A stretch of DNA of 64,000 nt from Noviherbaspirillum saxi (GTDB taxonomy: Bacteria > Pseudomonadota > Gammaproteobacteria > Burkholderiales > Burkholderiaceae_D), in contig NZ_QYUO01000002.1 in the NCBI RefSeq assembly GCF_003591035.1, positions 1,488,001 to 1,552,000 of the forward strand, read 5' to 3'. This document shows positions 46,661 to 55,191 of the stretch, in pieces. Numbering within the stretch: position 1 is the stretch's first letter; each line of letters opens with the position of its first letter. The translations under genes were made by a program, and so were the position numbers. The notes below the pieces were generated by a model that saw nothing but the letters and a program-made list of their open reading frames with translations, had not been told where the DNA came from and searched no databases.

Positions 46661-49585
46661 TCAGGCACTCACCTGAAAACTGTCTTTACTGCCGCGCTTG
46701 ACCGCATACATGGCGACATCGGCACGCTTCAGGAGTGCATCCTCATCCTCGCCATGATCCGGAAACACGGAAACGCCTATGCTCGCGGTGACGGTGTACG
46801 ACACATCGCCTAGCACAATCGAAGCCCGCAATGCGGCGACCATTTTTTCCGCTAGCGCGCGCAGATGCTGCATGTCCCTGTGTTCCTGGATGATCACCAC
46901 GAATTCGTCGCCGGCCAGTCGCGCGACAAAGTCGCTGTCGCGCACGCAATCGACCAGACGCGTGGCCGTCACCTTCAACACCACATCTCCGGCATCGTGT
47001 CCATGCACATCGTTGATCGCCTTGAAATGATCGAGGTCGATAAACATCAGTGCAAACTTTCGCTGATAGCGCCGGGCAAGCTGTATCTGATAGCCGAGGA
47101 CTTGATGGAACATCATGCGGTTCGGCAGGCCGGTCAGGATATCGTGGCTGGCAAGGTGGCGAATACGCTCTTCCGCTGTCTTTCTTTCGGTAATGTCCTT
47201 GCCGGTGCCGCGATATCCCGCCGCATGTCCATCCTTGTCCCTGACAGGCAGGCCGCTGATGCTCAGATAACGTTTCGCGCCGTCGGTCCCGAGTATGCAC
47301 AATACCAGTTCATGAAAAGGCATGCCTTCGGCCAGCAGGCTTTGATGCTCTATCCATTGATCGAGCGAGACATTATCGAAGGGCAGTTCCCACAAGGTTT
47401 TGCCAAGATAGTCATCCGCAACCATGCCCGTCTTGCCAAACACATCACCATTAATCTGCGTAAACCGGTAACGACTGTCCTGCTCCCAGTACCAATCCGA
47501 CGACAGCTTCGTCAGATCGCGGAAACGCTCTTCGCTGGCCCGCAGCGCCGACTCGATGCTGCGCCGGTCCGTCACGTCGCGCAACATGCCGCGAAAGCCG
47601 GCCGGTTCTCCGCTGGCGTCGCGGATCAGGTGGATCGATCCTTCGCACATGACCTCTTTCCCGTTCCTGTGCAGCAGGCGCCAGTCGATCCCTTTTTTGG
47701 GGATCCCGCTCTTGAAAACCTCGTTGAAATTGGCGAACACATGCGCGGCATCCTGCGGCGAGTGATACCGCCGGTAGTTCACGCCGGCGATTTCGCTCAT
47801 CGAATAACCAAACATGCGGCAGAACGCATCGTTGCACAGCATGAGCGCACCGGTGAGATCGACCTCGTAATACGCCTCTTCTATGCTTTCGAGGATGGAC
47901 CGGTATTTTTCTTCGCTGGCGCGTACCGCTTCCTCAGCCAGGCGCCGCGCGGTTACGTCGCGCGAAATACCGCGGAATCCGGCCGGTCTGCCGTCAGTAC
48001 CGATGATCAGCTGCATCGAAGTCTGGACGATGCAGATATTGCCGTCTTCCCTTTGTATCGCATGCTCGGTCAATTCCGCCGGCTGCCTGGTGCGATAGAT
48101 CCGGTGGTATAGGCCGTAGACGTATTCCGCCGTGGCAACGTTCATGAAATTGCGGTAATTGAGCCGCAAGGCTTCGTCCCTGGTGCAATTGTGCTGGCGG
48201 CACAGCGCATCGTTGACGACGGTGTAATTGCCCTTCAGGTCGACTTCGAAGTAACCGTCATTCATGTTTTCGAGGATGCTGCGGTAGCGCTCCTCGCTCT
48301 GGCGCAAGGCATCGACCGCTTTCCGGCGCTTCAGATCACGGTCGAAGTTTTCCAGAGTAAAGACGATGTTTTGCGCCATGCGCTCGAGGAGATTGACGAT
48401 ATCATCGTCGAAGGCATCTTTCTCGCGCGAGTACAGAAGAAGCACGCCGATCGATTCGCCATCGCGCCGCAGCGGAATGGCGGCGCCGGCCGCCGCGCCT
48501 TCCTTGCCTGCCGCCATGCGCCAGGGCTTGACCTTGACGCGAGGATCATTGGGAAAATCATTGATGACACAGCTCTCGCCGCTACGATAGGCAGTGCCTA
48601 CCAGCCCACGGCCTTCCACCTTGTCTTCGTCGAATGAAATCTGCAGGGGGCGCAGGCTATCGTGACCGATTCCGGCCAGCGCCGCGAATCGCGCCCATTC
48701 CGAGGAAGGGTCCGGCAGCAGCACCGACGCGCTGACGATCTGGCCGCTCCTGACTGCGACTTCGCACACCTGCTGATAAAGGTCTTCCGGTGTGGTGGCG
48801 TGCAGGATTGCATCATTGGTGCCGCTGATGGCAGCATACATCTGGCCCAGACGCACCGCGGCGCCTTCCGCCATGCGCCGCTGGGTGATGTCGCGCGCAC
48901 TCGTCACGATCAGCCACCTGTCGTCGAGCATAATGGCGCGCCGCTGCAATTCAAACAGACAAGTGTTGCCGTCTCTGTCGCGTACCGTTTTTTCGGTAGC
49001 CGTACCGATACCGGTGGCAATCAGTTCATCGAAATCCTTTTCCAGCGTCTGACGATCGGACAACAGGAAGTCTTGCGGGCCGTAAGAGTTCAACTCTTCG
49101 CGAGAGCAGCCGATAGCCCGGCATGCGGTTTCATTGGCATCGATGATGCGCATGCTTGCACGGTCAATAATGAAAATCGGATCGCCCGAGATATCCACTG
49201 CCGCGCGGAAGCGCCGCAAGGCATTGGACTCGTGCCGGCGCACCGTGATGTTGCGCATGACACCCCGGTAACCGGCGAAGCGGCCATCGCCGTCCCGAAT
49301 CGGCTCGCCGCTTGCGAGCACGGCGATCGCGTCGTCCTGGCCGAGCCACCAGGACCATTCGGCATCCCGGAATGCAGCCTGTTCCGCTCGTCTGCGTCGA
49401 AAATTTTCCCATTCGGGATCCGGATGCAGGGCTCCCGGAAGATCCCAGGGCGGATTGCCGACAGCAGCTGCCAGCATGTCGTCGGGTCGAGCCGGATCTG
49501 CCGCCAGGCGGTCGACACGGGTAAAGCGGCATTGGCTGTCGCATTCCCAATACCAGTCCGCAGTGAGCGCAACCAAGCTATCCAT
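46661..49585 (-). CDS. Multi-PAS/GAF diguanylate cyclase
   Basis: The 974-residue soluble protein has PAS (about 1-115), PAS (120-240), GAF (245-415), three further PAS domains (430-550, 555-675, 685-800) and a C-terminal GGDEF domain (805-970). It makes cyclic-di-GMP from GTP. The active-site motif is AGDEF (891-895), a variant active in other cyclases, preceded by an RxxD inhibitory site (RDSD, 882-885). The first and last PAS domains are similar to each other (DWYWECDSQCRFTRVD versus DWYWEQDSRYRFTQIN), pointing to duplication. There is no EAL domain. It converges with nothing and appears monocistronic. Confidence 0.93.
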   Translation of the reverse strand: MDSLVALTADWYWECDSQCRFTRVDRLAADPARPDDMLAAAVGNPPWDLPGALHPDPEWENFRRRRAEQAAFRDAEWSWWLGQDDAIAVLASGEPIRDGDGRFAGYRGVMRNITVRRHESNALRRFRAAVDISGDPIFIIDRASMRIIDANETACRAIGCSREELNSYGPQDFLLSDRQTLEKDFDELIATGIGTATEKTVRDRDGNTCLFELQRRAIMLDDRWLIVTSARDITQRRMAEGAAVRLGQMYAAISGTNDAILHATTPEDLYQQVCEVAVRSGQIVSASVLLPDPSSEWARFAALAGIGHDSLRPLQISFDEDKVEGRGLVGTAYRSGESCVINDFPNDPRVKVKPWRMAAGKEGAAAGAAIPLRRDGESIGVLLLYSREKDAFDDDIVNLLERMAQNIVFTLENFDRDLKRRKAVDALRQSEERYRSILENMNDGYFEVDLKGNYTVVNDALCRQHNCTRDEALRLNYRNFMNVATAEYVYGLYHRIYRTRQPAELTEHAIQREDGNICIVQTSMQLIIGTDGRPAGFRGISRDVTARRLAEEAVRASEEKYRSILESIEEAYYEVDLTGALMLCNDAFCRMFGYSMSEIAGVNYRRYHSPQDAAHVFANFNEVFKSGIPKKGIDWRLLHRNGKEVMCEGSIHLIRDASGEPAGFRGMLRDVTDRRSIESALRASEERFRDLTKLSSDWYWEQDSRYRFTQINGDVFGKTGMVADDYLGKTLWELPFDNVSLDQWIEHQSLLAEGMPFHELVLCILGTDGAKRYLSISGLPVRDKDGHAAGYRGTGKDITERKTAEERIRHLASHDILTGLPNRMMFHQVLGYQIQLARRYQRKFALMFIDLDHFKAINDVHGHDAGDVVLKVTATRLVDCVRDSDFVARLAGDEFVVIIQEHRDMQHLRALAEKMVAALRASIVLGDVSYTVTASIGVSVFPDHGEDEDALLKRADVAMYAVKRGSKDSFQVSA

Positions 49586-50056
49586 GTGTCTGTCTCCGCC
49601 CGTTATTCTCTGCCGGAGGCCGCCGGATATTCACCGGACTGCAACGGGTCATTGTTTTATGAGTGTCGAACCCAGGTCTGCTGGCGGGGCTTCAAGTCAG
49701 CGAAAACACACAGGAATGAAGCACACGGATCGGCCTGCACAGCGCAAGCGTCGTCAGCAGGCGCAAAACTTCGACAGTGGCATCAAATTGCCATATGGAA
49801 ACAATAAATGCAATAGCTTGCGGAATTTATATCGTTTTAATTGGTGCCTTTTCATCTATGCCCCCACAGGGACGAGCGCAGCTCCATTGACCGGCCGCAA
49901 GATACGAATGCCGTACTACGTGCCAAATACGAATGAATTCATTTCTGTCGCTGTCGCCATGACCCATACCCAGTATGTAATCGATCAGTCCGGCAACGGA
50001 AGTCCGCCGTTCATATAACTTTCCAGCAGGCGCATTCCCTGTTTTCCCCTATTGGC
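49586..50056. promoter_or_regulatory. Divergent promoter region, no gene seen
   Basis: Both flanking genes point outwards. An A/T-rich stretch at about 49795-49860 could hold promoters, and AATGAATTCATT at 49932-49943 is a perfect 12-bp palindrome. A long open frame here on the plus strand lacks any family features. Confidence 0.4.
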
Positions 50057-51043
50057 ATGGCATCACATCCTCGGCAAGCCCTCCGATTCCATATCATCGT
50101 CAATGCCCGCTCGGGCCGAATGGACGCGCAAAGCAAGTGCGCAACCATACGCAAGATTCTGGATGAGTGCGGCCGCGATTACATCCTGCATGTGGTGCAC
50201 GATGCAAAAGCCTTGCGTGCAATCGCAAAAAAAACCGTGGACGAAGCACGGCGAGACGGCGGCGTCGTGGTAATTGCCGGCGGCGATGGCAGCATCAATA
50301 TGGTCGCCCAGGCGGTACTGGGCAGCGGATGCACGTTTGCGGTCCTGCCGCAAGGAACGTTCAATTACTTTGGCCGGACGCACGGTATCCCGGAAGACCT
50401 GGAGCAGGCGGTAAGGGCCATGCTGATGGCATCCGTATGCCCGGTGCAAGTCGGCATGGTCAACAACCGGATTTTCCTGGTCAATGCCAGCCTTGGCCTG
50501 TATCCAAAACTTCTGGAAGACCGCGAAGTCTACAAACGTCAGCTCGGACGCAGCCGGCTCGTCGCCTTATGGTCGGCCATCGTGACGATATGGCGCCAGC
50601 ACCGTAATCTGCGCATCAGGATCGACCAGGATGGCGAGACCCGCGATCTTCTTACGCAGACTGTCTTTGTGGGCAATAATCGTCTGCAGCTGGAACAGGT
50701 GGGAATTCCTCCGGCTGCGCAGCCCGGCGACGGCCGTCTCGCGGTGGTCACCCTGCGCCCGGTCGGCAAGTTTTCCCTGTTCGGTCTGCTGTTGCGCGGC
50801 GCGGCGGGAACACTGGATGCGGCAGACAGCGTCGACAGCTTTGCTGCCACCGACATGACCATCAAGCCGAGGTTTGCCCTGTCGGCCTGGAGCAAGGTCG
50901 CGCTGGATGGCGAAATCTTCTGGCTGCGAAGCCCTCTGCGGTTCAAGGTCGCATCCGAACCGCTACTTTTGCTTAAACCTGCGAACGCCGCTACCGGTGT
51001 CGCCGATGGATTGCACTATGGCCATGAAAACATTGATAAATAA
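50057..51043 (+). CDS. Diacylglycerol/lipid kinase family protein
   Basis: The 328-residue product has the DAGK catalytic domain: an N-terminal NARSG motif, VVIAGGDGSINMVAQAV near residue 72 and the substrate-loop PQGTFNYFGRTHGIP. Such enzymes phosphorylate diacylglycerol or related lipids in lipid recycling, like YegS. It overlaps the next gene, a PAP2 phosphatase, by about 26 bases, so the pair probably handles the same type of lipid phosphate in opposite directions. Confidence 0.85.
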   Translation: MASHPRQALRFHIIVNARSGRMDAQSKCATIRKILDECGRDYILHVVHDAKALRAIAKKTVDEARRDGGVVVIAGGDGSINMVAQAVLGSGCTFAVLPQGTFNYFGRTHGIPEDLEQAVRAMLMASVCPVQVGMVNNRIFLVNASLGLYPKLLEDREVYKRQLGRSRLVALWSAIVTIWRQHRNLRIRIDQDGETRDLLTQTVFVGNNRLQLEQVGIPPAAQPGDGRLAVVTLRPVGKFSLFGLLLRGAAGTLDAADSVDSFAATDMTIKPRFALSAWSKVALDGEIFWLRSPLRFKVASEPLLLLKPANAATGVADGLHYGHENIDK

Positions 51044-51701
51044 ACTGCTCGAATACACCCTGCGCCTGCTGCGCGGCCGCTGGGCCGATCTGGCCATTCT
51101 GTTTGCCGGTGTCCTGTTCCCCTTGTTCCTGTTCGGCGAGTTGGCCGAAGATGTTCTCGAGAAGGAGGCATTTTCTTTTGACCAGCCGCTCCTGCTACTG
51201 ATGAATAGCCATTCGACGCCCCTGCTGGATGCGCTGATGGTGTTTTTTTCAGAGGCAGGCTCGATTCGTATCCTCGGCCCATGTGCGCTGGCGATCGCAG
51301 TCTTCCAGTTCGTGCATAAGCTGTGGGCCCGACTCGTGTACTGGGTGCTCGGCTTCGGCGGTGCAGTGCTGATCAATATCACGGCGAAACTGATCTTTAC
51401 GCGTACACGGCCCGATCTCTGGATTTCTATTGCCCCTGAGACTTCGTACAGTTTCCCGAGCGGTCACGCGATGCAGTCGATGGCATTCATCGCGGCCTTG
51501 ACCGTGCTGGCGTGGCATGAACGCCGGCGTTCGCTTTTGCTGCTTGCCGGCGGCATATTCGTGGTGCTCGTCGGCACCTCGCGCGTCTACCTCGGCGTGC
51601 ATTATCCGTCTGACATACTTGCCGGGTGGACGGCCTCGCTGGCCTGGTGCTGCGGCCTTGCTATTATTCTGGGCAACCGACTCCGTCAACCGCGGGTGTG
51701 A
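51018..51701 (+). CDS. PAP2-type membrane phosphatase
   Basis: The 227-residue protein has about six helices and the three PAP2 motifs: KLIFTRTRP, PSGHAMQSMAF and SRVYLGVHYPSD. It removes phosphate from phosphatidic acid or undecaprenyl pyrophosphate-type lipids at the membrane. The start is uncertain among ATGs at 51006, 51018 and 51024, all inside the previous gene. Its last 16 bases overlap the small reverse-strand gene. Confidence 0.88.
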   Translation: MAMKTLINKLLEYTLRLLRGRWADLAILFAGVLFPLFLFGELAEDVLEKEAFSFDQPLLLLMNSHSTPLLDALMVFFSEAGSIRILGPCALAIAVFQFVHKLWARLVYWVLGFGGAVLINITAKLIFTRTRPDLWISIAPETSYSFPSGHAMQSMAFIAALTVLAWHERRRSLLLLAGGIFVVLVGTSRVYLGVHYPSDILAGWTASLAWCCGLAIILGNRLRQPRV

Positions 51702-51817
51702 ATCAATCCCTTGCAACGGTCGCATTGAAAACTGCTCGTCAGGGCCAGTTCGATCATCGTGTCCACGGATTCGGCAGGCTTTGCATGGCCGAAGAACCAA
51801 CAGAAGAGTTTGCGCAT
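51686..51817 (-). CDS. Small Cys-containing protein, 43 residues
   Basis: A short open frame from the ATG at 51817 with a strong GGGGAAAG site upstream encodes MRKLFCWFFGHAKPAE...CDRCKG. The CxxC pair and upstream Cys/His suggest a single zinc site. It resembles short zinc-ribbon-like proteins annotated hypothetical. It runs convergently into the PAP2 gene, overlapping 16 bases. No function is assigned. Confidence 0.6.
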   Translation of the reverse strand: MRKLFCWFFGHAKPAESVDTMIELALTSSFQCDRCKGLIHTRG

Positions 51818-52129
51818 GGTCTTTCCCCTTGCCTTCGCATTGGACACCGCCCAATTCGCAGCAGGCGTGGTTTTATCCTAGTGTAAAAAACAGGCGCGGC
51901 ACAGCATAAATCCTCGATAGTTGCAATTACGCAACTTCATCGTCGCCGGCCACGGCCGGGATAAAAACACCTTTTCTCCAGCATCGCTTGCAATATAAGG
52001 ATAATCGTTCCCCCGGCGGCGCGGCCATGCGAATTCGGCAATAATCGCACCTGTATCCGCTTGTCTGCAACGGCTGGTATCGTCACCAGACAGTAAGCAC
52101 GGATCCTAGAACATATCAATGGAGCTTAT
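51818..52129. other. Gene-free stretch before the SDR gene
   Basis: No gene is seen. AGTTGC-N6-GCAACT at 51918-51935 and CCGGCC/GGCCGG near 51945-51958 are short inverted repeats. The SDR promoter should lie in the right half. Confidence 0.4.
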
Positions 52130-52813
52130 ATGGACTTTTCCAATCAGACAGTTGTGGTGACCGGCGGTACCGGCGCACTCGGCATTGCTGTCGTCAATAC
52201 CCTGCTGGACGCAGGGGCGCGTTGCGTCGTCCCGTACATTAACGACGCCGAAGCAAAAGCGCTCGCGCAACATGAACGCTTGCAACTGGTCCGCTGCGAT
52301 CTGTCCGACGAAGCCCAGGTCGCAGCGCTGTATTCGGGCATTACCGATTTGTCGGCGTCGATTCATATCGCCGGCGGCTTTGCCTTTGCGCCGATTGCCG
52401 AGTCGGACAAGGAAGTGCTGATGCGGATGGTGAACATGAATCTGGTCAGTACCTATCTCTGTTGCCGCGAAGCGGTGCGTGCATTCGGCGAGCGGCAAGG
52501 GCGAATCGTCAATGTCGCGTCGCGCCAGGCGCTGGAACCGAGGGCCGGCAAGTACATGACCGCCTACACCGCCAGCAAGGCTGCAGTCGCCGCGCTTACT
52601 CAAGCCCTGGCGGCCGAAGTCGCACCGCGCATTCTGGTCAGCGCGGTGGCGCCATCCATCATCGATACGCCCGCCAACCGGACTGCGATGCCGGATGCCG
52701 ATTACACGCAGTGGCCCAAACCTGCTGAAATTGCCTCAGGCATCGTGTTCCTGGCATCCGGTGCCAACCAGCTTGCAAGCGGCGCCATCGTCCCGATTTA
52801 CGGAGCGGCCTGA
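52130..52813 (+). CDS. Short-chain dehydrogenase/reductase
   Basis: The 227-residue protein is an NAD(P)-dependent oxidoreductase of the SDR family with GGTGALGIAV as the nucleotide-binding motif, the IAGG segment and YTASKAAV containing the catalytic Tyr and Lys. The ATG at 52130 follows GGAG. Substrate cannot be told from sequence. It stands alone, convergent with the NYN gene. Confidence 0.88.
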   Translation: MDFSNQTVVVTGGTGALGIAVVNTLLDAGARCVVPYINDAEAKALAQHERLQLVRCDLSDEAQVAALYSGITDLSASIHIAGGFAFAPIAESDKEVLMRMVNMNLVSTYLCCREAVRAFGERQGRIVNVASRQALEPRAGKYMTAYTASKAAVAALTQALAAEVAPRILVSAVAPSIIDTPANRTAMPDADYTQWPKPAEIASGIVFLASGANQLASGAIVPIYGAA

Positions 52814-52834
52814 TACATCAGGCCAGCAAGCGTT

Positions 52835-52870
52835 ACGGCTTGGAGTCGATGTATTGAGATCCCAAGCCGT
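52835..52870. terminator. Hairpin between convergent SDR and NYN genes
   Basis: ACGGCTTGG and CCAAGCCGT form a perfect 9-bp stem with an 18-base loop, 22 bases after the SDR stop. No strong T-run follows on either strand. Confidence 0.45.
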
Positions 52871-52958
52871 GTCCGGCAAGTCAATGTTTGATTTCCATAC
52901 ACTGCCCGCCTGCGCAACCGCTAGTGGGTCACTTGGCAACGCATTATTGTCAGTAATC

Positions 52959-54167
52959 CTACTCGCCGCCAGCGCTTGTATCCGCCTTGCGAGGACGCCG
53001 TCCGCGTGGCGTTGACTTTCGTGCAGTTTTGCGTGGAGCATCCGAGGGTTCCGGTGGAGGCGTAACATCTTCCGCCGCTGGCGGCATGACAGCAGCCTCA
53101 GCAACCGTCGGCGCGGTCTCCCGTGCCTGCTCCGACACGACCTCGGCTTTTTTCTCCGCAGGCTTGCGTCCTCCCCGTCCCCGCCGCCGCGATTCAGGCT
53201 TGCCGCCAACCGTAGTTGGTGCATCAACAGATACAGTGGGCGTATTGGAGATTTCGGCGACTTCAGCCATGCTGTCCCCGGCGGCAGTCTCCAGCACAGT
53301 CGGTGCAGGCAAGGCTTCAACGGCTGGTTCTGCATTCAGCACGCCGCCGTTGCCGCGATAGACATAGGCGCCTGATTTTTCATCGCGGCCAAACTCGAGC
53401 AGACCACGACTCTGCGCTTCTTCGAGCAAGTTACCGAACGTCCGGAAACCGTAATAAGACTCGCTGAAATCGGGCTTGCGGCGTTTGATTGCTTCCTTCA
53501 ATACCGATGCCCAGATCTTGCCGCTGTCGCCTCGCTCCGACACCAGGGCGTCGAAAGTTTCCACCGCCATGTCGATGGCCTTGGTTTTGCGCTGCTCGAG
53601 TTCTTCCTTGCGACGCTGCTCTTCGTCCGGTGAACGCCTGGCCGCAGGCTGCACCGTACGCGAATCGCGCTTGGCAGCTGCACGCCGGCTTTCGCGCACC
53701 AGATCGTCATAGAAAATGAACTCGTCGCAATTCGCGATCAGCAAGTCCGAGGTCGACTGCTTGATGCCTACTCCGATTACATGTTTTGCGTTTTCGCGCA
53801 GCTTCGATACCAGCGGTGAAAAGTCAGAGTCGCCGCTGATGATCACAAAGGTATTGACGTGGGACTTGGTGTAGCAGAGATCGAGTGCATCGACGACCAG
53901 CCGTATGTCGGCCGAGTTCTTGCCCGATTGACGCACATGCGGAATTTCGATCAACTCGAAATTCGCCTCATGCATGGTGGCCTTGAAGCCCTTGTAACGG
54001 TCCCAGTCGCAATAGGCTTTCTTGACGACGATGCTGCCCTTGAGCAGCAGGCGTTCGAGCACGGGCTTGATATCGAATTTTTCGTATTTTGCATCGCGTA
54101 CGCCGAGTGCGACGTTTTCAAAGTCGCAAAACAGGGCCATGCTGACATAGTCTTGGGATGCTGCCAT
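52959..54167 (-). CDS. NYN-domain nuclease-like protein with OST-HTH/LOTUS domain
   Basis: From the ATG at 54167 (GGAAAG upstream) the product has 402 residues. The NYN domain (about 8-155) carries conserved acidic residues of PIN-like nucleases: FCDFENVALG (Asp15, Asn18), ADIRLVVDAL (Asp87) and SGDSDFSPLV (Asp113, Asp115). A charged coil leads to an OST-HTH/LOTUS RNA-binding domain (about 200-272; FSESYYGFRTFGNLLEEAQSRG). The tail (about 273-402) is Ala/Pro/Thr-rich with a basic RRRGRGGRK patch, probably disordered and nucleic-acid-binding. It is likely an RNase or RNA-binding protein; the substrate is unknown. Confidence 0.9.
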   Translation of the reverse strand: MAASQDYVSMALFCDFENVALGVRDAKYEKFDIKPVLERLLLKGSIVVKKAYCDWDRYKGFKATMHEANFELIEIPHVRQSGKNSADIRLVVDALDLCYTKSHVNTFVIISGDSDFSPLVSKLRENAKHVIGVGIKQSTSDLLIANCDEFIFYDDLVRESRRAAAKRDSRTVQPAARRSPDEEQRRKEELEQRKTKAIDMAVETFDALVSERGDSGKIWASVLKEAIKRRKPDFSESYYGFRTFGNLLEEAQSRGLLEFGRDEKSGAYVYRGNGGVLNAEPAVEALPAPTVLETAAGDSMAEVAEISNTPTVSVDAPTTVGGKPESRRRGRGGRKPAEKKAEVVSEQARETAPTVAEAAVMPPAAEDVTPPPEPSDAPRKTARKSTPRGRRPRKADTSAGGE

Positions 54168-54478
54168 AAAGTCGCTTTCCAGGTAGTTCGATCGGAGCGG
54201 CATCCGCAGCGCCGGGTTTGCAGGCGCAAACTGCGGCGCGCTTGCGGTGCCCTTGATGCCTATGCATCATTGCAAACCATGCATCTTACGCTGTCATGAC
54301 ATAAATCTCCATCGCACCCAAAGTCGCAACCGGAATGCGGCATGAACGCATCTCACATACCAATTGATGACACGCCCTAGTAAAATGCCGGACGATACTC
54401 AATGCCGGGGCAAGAAATGCGTAACAATTTACAAGCAGGAATAGCAGCACCAACGATCGACTCTCCCCGGAGCGCAGC
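54168..54478. promoter_or_regulatory. Divergent region between NYN and Mrr-like genes
   Basis: No gene is seen. Both genes point away, so both promoters lie here; nothing strong was recognised. Confidence 0.4.
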
Positions 54479-55042
54479 ATGAAACTCAAAATGGCAGAAA
54501 GATCCCTGTTTGCCATCCTGCTCCGCTCGCCGTGGTGGATCAGTTTTGCAATCGCCATTGTGCTTGGACTGATCGCGAGCGTGTTACTTCCGCGGCAGTA
54601 CGCTGCGCTCGGCCCGTCTGCCGGGTTTCCTTTCTTCGTGATCGGTGTGATCGCGGCCTGGAAGCAATGGCAGGCCCCGAGCGCGACGCGCATCGCTCGT
54701 GCCAGACAGGTATTTTCCGACATGGCCTGGCGCGATTTTTCCGGCGTGCTTGAACAGGCTTATATGCGCAAGGGATTTACCGTTACTCATTACGCCGGCA
54801 AGGGCGCCGACCTCGAAATTCTTGGGCCGAACGGTAAATCGCTCGTCAGCGGCAAACGCTGGAAGGCTGCCAGCACTGGCGTCGAGCCGCTGAAAGAACT
54901 GGCGGCAGCGGCAGATACCGCGTCGGCGCGCGCGATTTACATCACGCTTGGCGAACTGACCGACAATGCCCGTTCGTTTGCAAACAAAAAAAACATTGCC
55001 GTGCTGCGCGATAGCGACCTGGCGGAATTTCTGCCGAAATAG
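54479..55042 (+). CDS. Membrane-anchored Mrr-like restriction endonuclease-fold protein
   Basis: The 187-residue product has two membrane helices (about 18-37 and 48-62) followed by a restriction-endonuclease-like Mrr_cat domain (about 75-185). The PD-(D/E)xK core is seen as GKGADLEILG (Asp111) and SGKRWKA (Lys126); the usual QxK is GxK here. Such membrane-tethered Mrr-like proteins are widespread and uncharacterised; cleavage of foreign or damaged DNA is possible. GGAG lies just before the ATG. Confidence 0.8.
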   Translation: MKLKMAERSLFAILLRSPWWISFAIAIVLGLIASVLLPRQYAALGPSAGFPFFVIGVIAAWKQWQAPSATRIARARQVFSDMAWRDFSGVLEQAYMRKGFTVTHYAGKGADLEILGPNGKSLVSGKRWKAASTGVEPLKELAAAADTASARAIYITLGELTDNARSFANKKNIAVLRDSDLAEFLPK

Positions 55043-55163
55043 CAGCCGGAAATGAACTCGCGGAAGGCGGCCGCAACAACGTCGCAGCCTTCCTCCGCTC
55101 GGTCATGAATGCCAGCCGCTATGGTGATGGAAACAGTGCATGGACAAACCCATTGCAAAACAA

Positions 55164-55179
55164 CTGTATATAAATACAG
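55164..55179. promoter_or_regulatory. LexA (SOS) box
   Basis: CTGTATATAAATACAG fits CTGT-N8-ACAG with the favoured AT-rich core, and the flanking A and T extend the match. It overlaps a likely -10 element (TGTATA) downstream of TGGACA at 55141-55146 and ends 12 bases before the ATG at 55192, so a bound repressor would block transcription. Confidence 0.85.
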
Positions 55180-55191
55180 TAAAATCCATGC

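Noticed and set aside
46865..48112. Open frame (415 codons) antisense to the PAS/GGDEF gene
   Set aside because: Shadow of a certain gene; no ribosome site or family match.
49455..50018. Possible 187-residue gene before the lipid kinase
   Set aside because: Half overlaps the cyclase gene in antisense and the rest has no domain or ribosome site.
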